Of a stretch of 36,506 nucleotides of DNA, positions 1 through 7,821 are shown one piece after another. The translations under genes were made by a program, and so were the position numbers. This DNA is from JBEKIK01 sp050013075 (lineage in GTDB: Bacteria > Planctomycetota > Planctomycetia > Pirellulales > Thermoguttaceae): the NCBI GenBank assembly GCA_050013075.1, contig JBEKFZ010000038.1, positions 1 to 36,506 of the forward strand. Reading direction: 5' to 3'. Numbering within the stretch: the first letter of the stretch is position 1; every line of letters begins with the position of its first letter. The notes under the pieces are model-generated. The model saw only the letters and a program-made list of their open reading frames with translations, did no database searches and had not been told where the DNA came from.

Positions 1-40
1 TGGCTCTCCTGTTTACGACCGCGATATGTGCACCGCAATC

Positions 41-81
41 GTGACAAGAGGGCCTTTTTTTGTCACTATCAGTTTTATAAT
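41..81 (+). promoter_or_regulatory. Palindrome and -10-like box upstream of purF
   Basis: A perfect 7-base inverted repeat, GTGACAA at 41-47 and TTGTCAC at 60-66, encloses a 12-base spacer. It is followed at 76-81 by TATAAT, a consensus -10 hexamer. No good -35 lies 16-18 bases upstream of that hexamer. The palindrome could be an operator covering the -35 region, or the terminator of a gene beyond the left edge, since the loop holds seven T residues. The only purine-rich ribosome-site candidate, AGGAG at 120-124, is about 15 bases from the ATG with a T-run between, so initiation of the following gene is not classical. Confidence 0.4.
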
Positions 82-139
82 GTCTCAGGATGACCATTTT
101 TTAGGAAAGTGCAGCCACTAGGAGAGTTGGGCTTTTTTT

Positions 140-1720
140 ATGAGCGATTTGCACGAAGAATGCGGCGTGGCCGCGATATATCACTTGACCGGCCTGGGAA
201 AAAGTCCGTTGTGTCCGGAGCAGGGGCCGGATGAGATTTCCCGGCTTATGCCCCGCATGTTGCTGGATATACAAAATCGCGGGCAACTTGCCGCCGGCAT
301 CACCACGTATAATCCCCGCCGAAAGCAGATTATCGACACATATAAGGACGTGGGCAGCGTGAACGAGGTTTTTCGCCTCAGTCACCGGAACAAGTACGAA
401 TCGATCATGCGGGAATATTGCGGCCGGGCGGCGATCGGGCACGTGCGCTACGCCACCTGCGGCACGGACGACCGCAGTTACGCCCAGCCCTTCGAACGCC
501 ACCACATCAAAAAACACAAATGGTTCAGCTTCGCCTTCAACGGCCAGTTGGCCAATTTCATGGAACTTCGCGAGGAATTGCTCGATAACGAGGACAATCA
601 CCTTGCCCGCGAAACCGACACCGAAATATTCATGCACCAGATATGCGCGGCTTTGTCCACGGACAACCGGACTCCGCTTATAAACGTGTGCCGGCATTTC
701 GCGCGAAAATTCGACGGCGCATATAGCATCGTTTTCATCGATGCCTTGGGCGACATGATGGTCGCCCGGGATCCGCTGGGCATCAAGCCGCTGTGCTACG
801 CCGTGGACGGACCCTTGTTCGCCGCGGCGAGCGAAAGCGTGGCCTTGTTGAACTTGGGCATCACGCCGGAGAAGATCAAACCGGTTCCGCCGGGACACGC
901 CGTTATCATAACCGACGGCGAGCTGGAAATTCAGCCGTTCGCATCCAGCCCGCGGCATGCCCATTGCTTTTTCGAATGGATTTACTTTGCCAACGTGGCC
1001 AGCACGTTGGACGATCGGAGCGTGTATTTGTCGCGCAAGGCGTTGGGCGATGAGTTGGCCCGATTGGAAACGCTACCCATCGATTCCGACACGGTGGTCG
1101 TGCCCGTGCCCGACACCTCCAAGGCGGCGGCCGACGCCATGGCCTACGCCTTGAAAATCCCTTGCGTGGAAGGCTTGATCCGCAATCGCTACTCCGGGCG
1201 GACGTTTATCGAAGGCCACATGGACCGGAAGCGCAAGGCCGAGACGAAATACACGCCGCTTCACGAAGTTTTGGAAGGCAAACGGGTGATTCTGGTGGAG
1301 GATTCGATAGTCCGGGCCACGACACTGCGCGTACTTTTGCGGCGGCTGCGGCAACTTGGCCGGCCGAAAGAAATCCACGTCCGCGTGGCCTGCCCGCCGA
1401 TTATCGCGCCCTGTTTTTACGGCATCGACATGTCAACGGTGAGCGAACTTTTCGCCCCGAACTTCCTCAAAGGCGAGCTGATCACGCACCAACACGAGGC
1501 CGAAATGGCGGCCCAACTGGGGGCCGATTCGCTCCGCTATCTGCCCGTCGAGGCCATCGCCCGGGCGATCGGCATGGACGCCGACCATCTCTGCCGCGCC
1601 TGCATCACCGGCGATTATCCCACGCCTCACGGTCAGCATTTAGCCCAAGTCGCCCTGGAAAACTACCGCAACAACGTCGCCGGCCGGACGTACGAAACAG
1701 TATCGCCTGTTCCCCATTAA
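140..1720 (+). CDS. purF: Amidophosphoribosyltransferase (PurF family), divergent
   Basis: PurF moves ammonia from glutamine onto PRPP to give phosphoribosylamine, the first step of purine synthesis. The 526-residue protein has the class II glutaminase domain first. Cys8, in EECGVAA, would be the N-terminal nucleophile after removal of a short propeptide. RYATCG, NGQLAN (about 134) and DTEIF (about 159) follow. The phosphoribosyltransferase domain carries VILVEDSIVRATT at about 382-395. Cys276, Cys418, Cys485 and Cys488 (CRAC) lie where Bacillus-type PurF binds its 4Fe-4S cluster. Oddities: the usual QHRGQE is QNRGQL, the PRPP loop reads VEDSIVRATT rather than VDDSIVRGTT, and there is an insertion near residue 20-35. 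It may be a paralogue with shifted function, but the fold assignment is secure. Confidence 0.88.
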   Translation: MSDLHEECGVAAIYHLTGLGKSPLCPEQGPDEISRLMPRMLLDIQNRGQLAAGITTYNPRRKQIIDTYKDVGSVNEVFRLSHRNKYESIMREYCGRAAIGHVRYATCGTDDRSYAQPFERHHIKKHKWFSFAFNGQLANFMELREELLDNEDNHLARETDTEIFMHQICAALSTDNRTPLINVCRHFARKFDGAYSIVFIDALGDMMVARDPLGIKPLCYAVDGPLFAAASESVALLNLGITPEKIKPVPPGHAVIITDGELEIQPFASSPRHAHCFFEWIYFANVASTLDDRSVYLSRKALGDELARLETLPIDSDTVVVPVPDTSKAAADAMAYALKIPCVEGLIRNRYSGRTFIEGHMDRKRKAETKYTPLHEVLEGKRVILVEDSIVRATTLRVLLRRLRQLGRPKEIHVRVACPPIIAPCFYGIDMSTVSELFAPNFLKGELITHQHEAEMAAQLGADSLRYLPVEAIARAIGMDADHLCRACITGDYPTPHGQHLAQVALENYRNNVAGRTYETVSPVPH

Positions 1721-1775
1721 CATGGGATTTTTTCCAACAAAAAAGTAGAATGTCCTCTTTGTTCACATACATTAA

Positions 1776-1801
1776 GTTCCCAGATAGAGCCTGGGAACGA
1801 G
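1776..1801. repeat. Intergenic hairpin with GGGAACGAG end
   Basis: GTTCCCAG (1776-1783) pairs with CTGGGAAC (1791-1798) across a 7-base loop and is followed by GAG. A related palindrome, CGTTCCC...GGGAACGAG, occurs inside the TMTC-like gene at 20886-20913. This suggests a dispersed repeat family rather than a dedicated terminator, because no T-run follows. Confidence 0.5.
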
Positions 1802-1820
1802 GGCAATCAAGGAATAATAT

Positions 1821-2345
1821 ATGCTGTTTGCACAAGGCACAGAAAACACTTTCAGTGTATGGTCAGTTGTGGTTGGAGGCATCCTAACGATAATCGGAGT
1901 GATTGTTGGTCAATCATTCTCTTTTATTTCATCGCGCATTAAACACAAACATCGGCGTGCCTCTTTCTTACTTCAAAAACTAGAGGACCTCACTGCTGCT
2001 ATTTTGGATATCTTTCATTGGGAGTCCACATTCCGAGAATGCAGTTCCATCGAACAACTAGCATCAAATAATCCTGCGTCATATTCGCGTCGAGTTGTAG
2101 CGATTGCACAGCTATATTTTCCACACCTTAGAGATCCGGCTGCAAAGTATTCGAATGCTTTCATTGAATACTACAAATTTGGCCTGGATTGCGCTCGTGA
2201 CGATATTGTGGGGAACGTTGGCGCACAGATGGTACTGAAGAATCCGGAAGCTTTTCAGAATCACGCAGAAGCACGCAAATCAATATTGCATCAACTCGAT
2301 TCTGCTATAGAACGCGAAGCTCAAATATATATAAACGATTTGTAA
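1821..2345 (+). CDS. Orphan membrane-anchored protein, AT-rich
   Basis: This 174-residue protein was not recognised. One hydrophobic segment at about residues 13-35 (WSVVVGGILTIIGVIVGQSF) is followed by a basic stretch (RIKHKHRR), which fits a single N-terminal membrane anchor with a cytoplasmic remainder. The rest is charged, mostly helical-looking and has no motif that could be named. Base composition is clearly more AT-rich than the flanking genes, with codons such as AAA, ATA and CAT common, which points to recent acquisition. It stands alone between purF and a decayed region. No strong ribosome site precedes the ATG, though GGAATAAT is near. The coding call rests on length and sensible amino-acid composition. 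Confidence 0.6.
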   Translation: MLFAQGTENTFSVWSVVVGGILTIIGVIVGQSFSFISSRIKHKHRRASFLLQKLEDLTAAILDIFHWESTFRECSSIEQLASNNPASYSRRVVAIAQLYFPHLRDPAAKYSNAFIEYYKFGLDCARDDIVGNVGAQMVLKNPEAFQNHAEARKSILHQLDSAIEREAQIYINDL

Positions 2346-2412
2346 ACATGAAAAGATCTATCGCACAGGTGCCCAGTCTCGATGGGCTGGAATTGGTTTT
2401 CATGTGTCAATA

Positions 2413-2515
2413 CTTGGAACAAGCAGTGCTTGCCTTGCCGGGAAGTCAAATCTCACCGGCTGTGTGACTTTCCGATCCGACCCGCCACGCCACTGCTTGT
2501 TCCAAGCAGTGGCAC
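2413..2515. repeat. Nested inverted repeat, 16-bp perfect arms
   Basis: CTTGGAACAAGCAGTG at 2413-2428 is the exact reverse complement of 2491-2506. Inside, GGAAGTCA (2441-2448) nearly matches the complement of TGACTTTCC (2465-2473). The right arm folds on itself as well: CACTGCTT, a 5-base loop, then AAGCAGTG, followed by GCACACC. The layout suggests two inverted copies of one short palindromic element, or the ends of a miniature element of about 100 bp. Confidence 0.65.
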
Positions 2516-2593
2516 ACCGCCCTGGACACCTGCCGCCAAACAAGGGCGCCCGCGCGCTGTCGGAACTTATCGGCAATAACCGGAATACCCCTC

Positions 2594-2706
2594 TTATTCG
2601 TCGGTGGTGAGCAGTCCTTCATTGGCACGCTTGGCCAGATAATCGATACGGGCTTGCATCGCATCATCGGCCCGTAGATCGGCCGCTTCGGCGGCGAAGG
2701 GACTGA
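2594..2706 (-). pseudogene. Remnant of a small planctomycete-type gene
   Basis: Read on the minus strand, this gives about 36 residues including AADLRADDAMQARIDYLAKR and then ANEGLLTTDE before a stop. This resembles the conserved N-terminal part of small (about 90 residue) proteins with the pattern ARI..LA.KANEG.LT.EE..EYE.Y. The family resemblance is from memory and was not searched. After the stop the same frame continues EGYSGYCR and then meets another stop, as expected if the reading frame were broken by point mutations. A stop also lies just upstream (LR*FVSPF), so no intact start remains. Confidence 0.42.
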
Positions 2707-2754
2707 CAAATCACCGTAAAATCGCGTGGTATAATTGAACTCGGAGGTCATATT

Positions 2755-3747
2755 ATGAAACGTATTCGTTATACATTATCGCTGTTGATGTTTGTGCTTC
2801 TCACACATGTCTTGTTCACCCGGGCCGATGAGCCGAAGCCGGCGGAAAATCCGCCGAAGGAGATCGCCAATTCGATCGGTATGAAGCTAATGCTGATTCC
2901 GGCGGGGGAGTTTATGATGGGGGGACAAGAGTCGGCCGAGGAATTGGTCAAGGCGTTTGCGGCCTACAATCGGAAAGCGGATTATTTCAAGGACGAGTAT
3001 CCCAGTCATCGCGTGCGGATTACCAAGGAGTTCTATATCGGCAAGTATGAGGTGACGGTAGGAGATTTCCGGCGGTTCGTCGAGGATACGGGCTATAAGA
3101 CGCAGGCCGAAAAGGACGGCGAAGGCGGTTGGGGTTACAATCAACAAACCGGCCGATGCGAGGGACGCAAGCCGCAGTTCAACTGGCTCAATACCGGGTT
3201 CAAGCAAACCGACGATCACCCCGTGGTCAATGTAACTTGGAACGATGCCGTGGCATTCTGCCAGTGGCTCAGCCGCAAGGAAGGCAAAACTTATCGTTTG
3301 CCCACCGAAGCCCAGTGGGAGTACGCCTGCCGCGCGCAGAGCGCGACGCGGTATAACAACGGCGATGATCCGGCCGGCCTGGCCGCGGCGGCCAACACGC
3401 TGGACGCCAAAGGCAGGACCACCTTTCCACACGTCCAAGAGATCACAATTTTACCGGGGGAGAATACGAAGTTCACGGTTCCCGTGGGCGGCAAGAAGCC
3501 CAACAAATTCGGGCTCTTCGACATGCACGGCAACGTGTGGGAGTGGTGCACGGATTGGTACGGCGCGGACTATTATTCAAAATCACCGGCGGACGATCCG
3601 GCCGGTCCGGAGAGCGGAGATCGGCGCGTGCGTCGGGGCGGCGGGTGGAACAGTTTTCCCATTTGGGCCCGGGCCTCATTCCGCAATTGGAACACGCCGC
3701 AAAGCCGCTGCCTGAATCTCGGTTTTCGCGTGGTTAGAGAAGAGTGA
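2755..3747 (+). CDS. Secreted SUMF1/FGE-fold protein lacking catalytic cysteines
   Basis: The 330-residue protein begins with a signal peptide (about 1-24, ending near FTRADE). It then has the formylglycine-generating-enzyme (SUMF1) fold: IANSIGMKLMLIPAGEFMMGG, YPSHRVRITKEFYIGKYEVT, HPVVNVTWNDAVAFCQWLS, YRLPTEAQWEYACRA, FDMHGNVWEWCTDWYG, and a closing RRGGGWNS...NLGFRVV. True FGE carries two catalytic cysteines after RGGS. Here that stretch reads GGGWNSFPIWARASFR with no cysteine, so sulfatase activation is unlikely. Such homologues in planctomycetes are abundant, and their role as binding or structural domains is unclear. The start is supported by GGAGG about 8 bases upstream. It appears to be transcribed alone. 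Confidence 0.85.
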   Translation: MKRIRYTLSLLMFVLLTHVLFTRADEPKPAENPPKEIANSIGMKLMLIPAGEFMMGGQESAEELVKAFAAYNRKADYFKDEYPSHRVRITKEFYIGKYEVTVGDFRRFVEDTGYKTQAEKDGEGGWGYNQQTGRCEGRKPQFNWLNTGFKQTDDHPVVNVTWNDAVAFCQWLSRKEGKTYRLPTEAQWEYACRAQSATRYNNGDDPAGLAAAANTLDAKGRTTFPHVQEITILPGENTKFTVPVGGKKPNKFGLFDMHGNVWEWCTDWYGADYYSKSPADDPAGPESGDRRVRRGGGWNSFPIWARASFRNWNTPQSRCLNLGFRVVREE

Positions 3748-3971
3748 CGATTGATCGCGCCAATTTAACTATTTTGGTGCCTAACAATCCACTATATATA
3801 GTGTGGCAATAGCAAACCATAATAAAAAACCTAAAACAGGGACTTGTTGAGATTTAATATCTTCCTCCACGCACGAATTTGAATTGTTTAAGCGTCCGAA
3901 AACTATAAAAAACGAGTTTAACACTAGCTTTTCAAACAGTTCCATATTACTCTTAAATACAAAGGGCCTAG

Positions 3972-5399
3972 ATGCATCAACGAGCAATCCCGCCTCAATT
4001 GGTTGATGCAGGTTTGTATTTTTTCGGAACAGCACCTGTGAAACCACGATCTTCGCGTTGCCCCAACGGCAACGGAAATTCAAAAGCGGCAAAAACCCCG
4101 CCTGAATCAAAACTCGCCGTGCAGACGATAGACCCGGCGCCGGCCGTGCATATACACCTTTCGCGCAAGATGATGGTTTTGCTGGCGATTATGTTGATAA
4201 GCCCATGTCTGATCGTAACGGCGGCCCTGAGTTATTGGCGAGTTTCACAGACGACCAACAAGCCGCTTACGATTCATTCCGATGAGAATAATTCCCCGCA
4301 TATAAGCGAGGGCAATCCGGGTCCGTGGGGCCGGCTGCTGTACGTGCACGTGATGATCGATATTCCAGACGAGTTTGTTATTCTTCCTCCTCTTGACCAG
4401 GGGCCGGTCCGTTGGTTTTTCAAGGATTACAGCAAAGAGCGGGTGATCGAGTTGCTCAAATCGGCGGATATTTCCCAGGCCCGGATCGACAAGTTGCTCC
4501 CCGATTCCGCTTGGAAATCAGAAGGCGAGGGCACGTGGCTAACGCCCGGCGACGAGTTGATACTGGGTCTTAGCCCCGAAGCCCGATCGAAGATCTATTC
4601 AGTTCTTGTCGCGTTCAAGGAGAACGAAGATCTGTTGGATCCCGTGTGGTTCCAGCCGGAAACGCTGGATAAACAACTAAACGAGAGCGGGCTTGCGAAA
4701 TCCTCGATCAAGTTGTTGAAAAAGATGCTCTATCGGAACGGATCATCGTTGCTGTTGTTCGCCGATAAAGACACGGCCTTGCATCAAATTCCCAACGATA
4801 GCGAGAAACGGCTGTTCATAAAAACCATATCCCGCAAGTCCACCCTTATGGCGCGGCTGAGAATCGACGCAGATACGGATATCGACGCACTGGCCGGGTA
4901 TTGGGACGTGGGTGGAAGGCACAAAGATATTCTGCCGTTGATGAGATCGTTACAGCGCGTCGAAGGAGGCTTAAACATGAGCCTCGTATACCTTTTGCCA
5001 CATTTTATCCGCGAGCATCTTTATACTTACCCCTTCCCCTCGTCCGATCCGCAAGCCCCGAAACAAGACTGTTTCTGGACGGCTTTCAATGCCTTAAACA
5101 CGCAGCCGGACGACCGCTTCAGCGACCTGCAATACACGCGTCAAGTGCTTTTATCGGAATACTACAGCATTGCACAACCCTCGCAATTGGGCGATCTCGT
5201 ATTCCTCTCGGGTTCGGACAACCAGGCCATTCATGCGGCGGTTTACGTGGCCGACGACATTGTGTTCACCAAAAACGGTTTTCACTGCACGCAGCCCTGG
5301 ATTCTCATGCACCTGAAAGACATGGTGGAAACCTATGCCGCGCGGGTTCCGCCCGGCAAACAGTTGAATGTAGTGTATTACCGGCGAAAAGACCTTTAG
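3972..5399 (+). CDS. Membrane-anchored protein, possible NlpC/P60-like C-terminus
   Basis: The open frame gives 475 residues. Residues 1-60 look non-coding in style, and the ATG sits in a hairpin (TGCATCAA 3973-3980 with TTGATGCA 4003-4010). The real start may therefore be GTG 4146 or ATG 4170, just before the membrane helix at about residues 67-89. A long, mostly helical middle region (100-350) was not recognised. The last 115 residues contain DCFWTAFNAL (Cys367), then QLGDLVFLSG, AIHAAVYVADD (His421) and IVFTKNG. This order (Cys on a helix, GDLVF strand, His before a strand) is that of papain-like NlpC/P60 domains, which cut peptidoglycan peptides or related amides. Function is inferred from motif order only. 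The gene converges with its downstream neighbour, leaving only 9 bases between them. Confidence 0.62.
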   Translation: MHQRAIPPQLVDAGLYFFGTAPVKPRSSRCPNGNGNSKAAKTPPESKLAVQTIDPAPAVHIHLSRKMMVLLAIMLISPCLIVTAALSYWRVSQTTNKPLTIHSDENNSPHISEGNPGPWGRLLYVHVMIDIPDEFVILPPLDQGPVRWFFKDYSKERVIELLKSADISQARIDKLLPDSAWKSEGEGTWLTPGDELILGLSPEARSKIYSVLVAFKENEDLLDPVWFQPETLDKQLNESGLAKSSIKLLKKMLYRNGSSLLLFADKDTALHQIPNDSEKRLFIKTISRKSTLMARLRIDADTDIDALAGYWDVGGRHKDILPLMRSLQRVEGGLNMSLVYLLPHFIREHLYTYPFPSSDPQAPKQDCFWTAFNALNTQPDDRFSDLQYTRQVLLSEYYSIAQPSQLGDLVFLSGSDNQAIHAAVYVADDIVFTKNGFHCTQPWILMHLKDMVETYAARVPPGKQLNVVYYRRKDL

Positions 5400-5408
5400 A
5401 GGGCCGTA

Positions 5409-5900
5409 TCAACCCGCCACGTCCAGGCCGACGGCATCGGGATTGGCCTGGATCGCGGCGAATTTTTGCATCCAATCCAGGCGGCGCTTATCGGAACCGA
5501 GAGACTGCTGCCGGGAGGCATCGTCGAGCGTGGCATCCAGGGCTTTTTGCGCCTTGCTCACTTTATCGGAGTAGAATTCCAGCATGTTGACGGATTCGTC
5601 CGAGTCGATGCCCGCCTTCTCCAAATCGCCGCGGACGGTGGAGAGTTCTTGATAATCCTTTTCCGAAATGGCGCCGGCCTTGTAAAGTTTTTGGATCATC
5701 TGCGAAAACTCCGTCGGCGTTATATTCGTGATCTCATATTGACGCAATATATCGGCCGACGCCTTTTGCGCATTGGAATTTGTTTGAACTTGCGAATCAA
5801 TCGACTTGATCTCGCTTGCTCCGGTCTGAACCGCGGCTTCGCCTTTTTTGCCCCAAGACGTCGGATCGGACAGGCCGGAAATAACGTTGCTTATTTGCAT
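5409..5900 (-). CDS. Conserved-looking hypothetical protein, helical
   Basis: The frame is open for 254 codons, but the upstream 90 residues are rich in Cys and unlike the rest. The ATG at 5900, giving MQISNVISGLSDPTSWG and 163 residues, is the likelier start. No membrane segment or signal peptide is visible. The middle, YEITNITPTEFSQMIQKLYK followed by AGAISEKDYQEL and LEKAGIDSDESVNMLEFY, is helical and acidic with regular spacing. It resembles small regulatory or chaperone-like proteins, but no family could be named. The next gene downstream on the minus strand is missing, because the convergent NlpC-like gene ends 9 bases away. Ribosome binding is weak, which is common here. Confidence 0.6.
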   Translation of the reverse strand: MQISNVISGLSDPTSWGKKGEAAVQTGASEIKSIDSQVQTNSNAQKASADILRQYEITNITPTEFSQMIQKLYKAGAISEKDYQELSTVRGDLEKAGIDSDESVNMLEFYSDKVSKAQKALDATLDDASRQQSLGSDKRRLDWMQKFAAIQANPDAVGLDVAG

Positions 5901-6172
5901 GGTCGGGTACCCGTTAAAGTTATGATCCTGTAAAAAGAAGTCGGAAGACAATAAGCCGCCGGAATTATAGCAAGCTTCGTGCCAATCGCCGCGATCCGGA
6001 CCAATAATCGAATATCCCCGGCGGAAGAACTTGTTCATCAGAGACTTAGAACAATAATCTGCGGCAAAGGCAGGGCAGTGGAGGCAGCTGGCGGATAATA
6101 TATGGCGGCAAAATTTGCCGATCAATGTGCAAAAATCGCCTGTTTGGTACCGCCAAACTGCAAGCGGTTGCA

Positions 6173-6811
6173 TTACTGTTTCAGATATTCGGCCCTGTAG
6201 ACCGGCTCATTTAACTGGCGTATGCGGCGTTCAAAATGGGTGCGGTAGTCCATGTCGTGCTCGGCCGGGGCCTCGGGCGCATCAAGAGGCCCATGTAAAC
6301 CGGTACACTCCGCGATCAGTTCCAAAGTGGCATGGAAATATTCTTCCACGTCGGTCCAGAAGTGGAGCCTGCCGCCGAAGGAAAGCGTGCGCTCGACGTC
6401 GCGTATAAACGATTCCCGCATTACCCGGCGTTTTTTGTGCCGTTTTTTCCACCACGGATCGGGAAAGTACACGTGCACCGCTTGGAGCGAGGCGTCAGGC
6501 AACTCTGCGAAGACCCGCAAGGCGTCGGCTTGGACCACGAGGGCATTGTGCAAGTTTCGCTTGGCCAGCATGGCCGCGGCAAAACGGGCGTATTTCGCGG
6601 CGATTTCAATGCCCAGAAAATCAGCGTCCGGGCGCGCGGCGGCGGCATTGCGTAAAAAAAGCCCCTTGCCCGACCCGATCTCGACCTCCAGCGGCGCCTG
6701 GCGGCCGAAGAGCAACGAAGCATCCCACGGCCGGGGCAATTGGTCCAGGGTTTTCAGATGCTTCGTCAAATCCAGCGAGGGATCGATATTTCGCAAAGCG
6801 CGCCGGCCCAT
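6173..6811 (-). CDS. trmB: tRNA (guanine-N7-)-methyltransferase
   Basis: TrmB methylates N7 of G46 in the variable loop of tRNAs using S-adenosylmethionine. With the start at 6811 (MGRRALRNIDPSLDL) the product has 212 residues, normal for the family. Visible motifs are SAM motif I LEVEIGSGKG (41-50), the acidic end of strand 2 GIEIAAKYA (67-75), VVQADALRVF (92-101), the signature VYFPDPWWKKRHKKRR (114-129) and THFERRI (191-197) near the C-terminus. An alternative ATG at 6829 adds six residues (MKVIIN) and would overlap the upstream rhomboid gene by 17 bases. With the chosen start there is one base between the two genes, so translation is probably coupled. Confidence 0.92.
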   Translation of the reverse strand: MGRRALRNIDPSLDLTKHLKTLDQLPRPWDASLLFGRQAPLEVEIGSGKGLFLRNAAAARPDADFLGIEIAAKYARFAAAMLAKRNLHNALVVQADALRVFAELPDASLQAVHVYFPDPWWKKRHKKRRVMRESFIRDVERTLSFGGRLHFWTDVEEYFHATLELIAECTGLHGPLDAPEAPAEHDMDYRTHFERRIRQLNEPVYRAEYLKQ

Positions 6812-6812
6812 G

Positions 6813-7610
6813 TTAATAATCACTTTCATCAAACCATTTGGGTTGATTATTATTCCGGGCAAAGAGCGCGGAGAACAAGGGCATGAGCAATGCGCCGGCG
6901 ATAAACCCGCCCACGTGGGCCCACCATGCCACGCCGCCGGCGGTTGCCCGGCGCAGGGATTCTTGCCCGGCAACGAGCTGCCCGAGGAACCACACGCCGT
7001 TTACGACCAGGGCAGGCACCTCGATAACGGTGAAAAAAAACAGCAAAAACACCAAGGTCTGCACCCGGGCCCAGGGCCAGGCGATGGTGTATGCCCCGAG
7101 TATCACGGCCACCGCGCCGCTGGCGCCGATGACGGGAATTGTGCTTCGCGGTTCAAACAGCCAGTGCGATGCGCTGGCGATCAAACCCCCGCCCAGGTAT
7201 AAAATCAGATAGGGCAGGGGCCCCAAGCGATCTTCCACGTTATTGCCGAAAAGATACAAGAACCACATATTCCCCAGCAGGTGCAGCCAACTGCCGTGGA
7301 GGAACATGCAGGTAAAAAGCGAGGCCCATATTTCGCGCGGGTTGGGATCCAACTGCAAGGGACGTTGAACTTCCAAAGATCCGAAAAAACTAACGTGAAC
7401 AACCTCCTCGACCGGGACCACGATGGGCTGCCGGGCGGACAATTGGGCAATGCGCAAGGGAACAAACCCGTGCCGGTAGACCAATAACTGCTGCTGTAAA
7501 TCCCCCAGCCGCGCGGACCATATAAAGACCAACACGTTGACCGCCACTAAAACATAAGTGACGACGGGCGTGCGACGTATGGGATTATCATCGTGTAAAG
7601 GGATGAACAT
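6813..7610 (-). CDS. Rhomboid-family intramembrane serine protease
   Basis: This 265-residue polytopic membrane protein cleaves substrates inside the bilayer. A first helix at about 16-33 is followed by a long external loop, then CMFLHGSWLHLLGNMWFLYL (101-120), which is the rhomboid helix carrying the HxxxN motif. The catalytic Ser164 is in IGASGAVA and the catalytic His232 in AHVGGFIAG, so the dyad is intact. The C-terminus ends with a short polar tail. It precedes trmB in the same direction with a one-base gap. The start at 7610 has no clear Shine-Dalgarno sequence. Instead a heptamer array ends eight bases upstream of the ATG, so the array forms the leader. Substrate unknown. Confidence 0.93.
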   Translation of the reverse strand: MFIPLHDDNPIRRTPVVTYVLVAVNVLVFIWSARLGDLQQQLLVYRHGFVPLRIAQLSARQPIVVPVEEVVHVSFFGSLEVQRPLQLDPNPREIWASLFTCMFLHGSWLHLLGNMWFLYLFGNNVEDRLGPLPYLILYLGGGLIASASHWLFEPRSTIPVIGASGAVAVILGAYTIAWPWARVQTLVFLLFFFTVIEVPALVVNGVWFLGQLVAGQESLRRATAGGVAWWAHVGGFIAGALLMPLFSALFARNNNQPKWFDESDY

Positions 7611-7618
7611 TTACCAAG

Positions 7619-7821
7619 GGACGAAGGATGAGGGATGAAGGATGAATACAGCGGACATTCATTAGTTTGGGGTGGGCAGTTTACTGCCCACTTATAACCA
7701 TAAACAGAAAACTGATTACTGAAAACTTGATAAAAACCGCTTGCGGTTTCGCACTGTTTATCAGAAAAGTGGGCAGTAAACTGCCCACCCCTCATTAACC
7801 CCTCTACACTCTTCACTCTAC
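7619..7821. mobile_element. MITE-like unit with perfect 23-bp inverted repeats, flanked by heptamer arrays
   Basis: The segment 7669-7691 is the exact reverse complement of 7769-7791. Each arm is itself a palindrome (GTGGGCAGT, two bases, ACTGCCCAC) with CCCC on its outer side. Between them lie nested inverted repeats: TGATAAA (7728-7734) with TTTATCA (7757-7763), and AAACCGC TT GCGGTTT (7734-7749). Outside, four units close to GGATGAA cover 7619-7646, and three units of the ACTCTAC type cover 7801-7821, running into the last codons of fabZ. There is no coding capacity, so movement would need a transposase elsewhere. No clear target-site duplication was seen. Confidence 0.6.

Larger units (their letters stand above)
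2346..2754. other. Gene-free stretch with nested inverted repeats and gene debris
   Basis: Between the orphan gene and the SUMF1-like gene there is no intact gene. The left half (2413-2506) is a nested inverted repeat, and the right half (2594-2706) carries a minus-strand remnant of a small gene. Both are listed separately. GGAGG at about 2743-2747 is the ribosome site of the next gene. Confidence 0.6.

Noticed and set aside
3781..4110. Minus-strand open frame of 109 codons
   Set aside because: It overlaps the 5' end of the NlpC-like gene, lies in AT-rich sequence where hydrophobic codons arise by chance, and has no start signal or recognised motif.
5901..6173. N-terminal extension of the helical hypothetical protein, or a gene of its own
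   Set aside because: The frame is Cys-rich, unlike the rest, and includes no start signal. The 272 bases probably hold the promoter.
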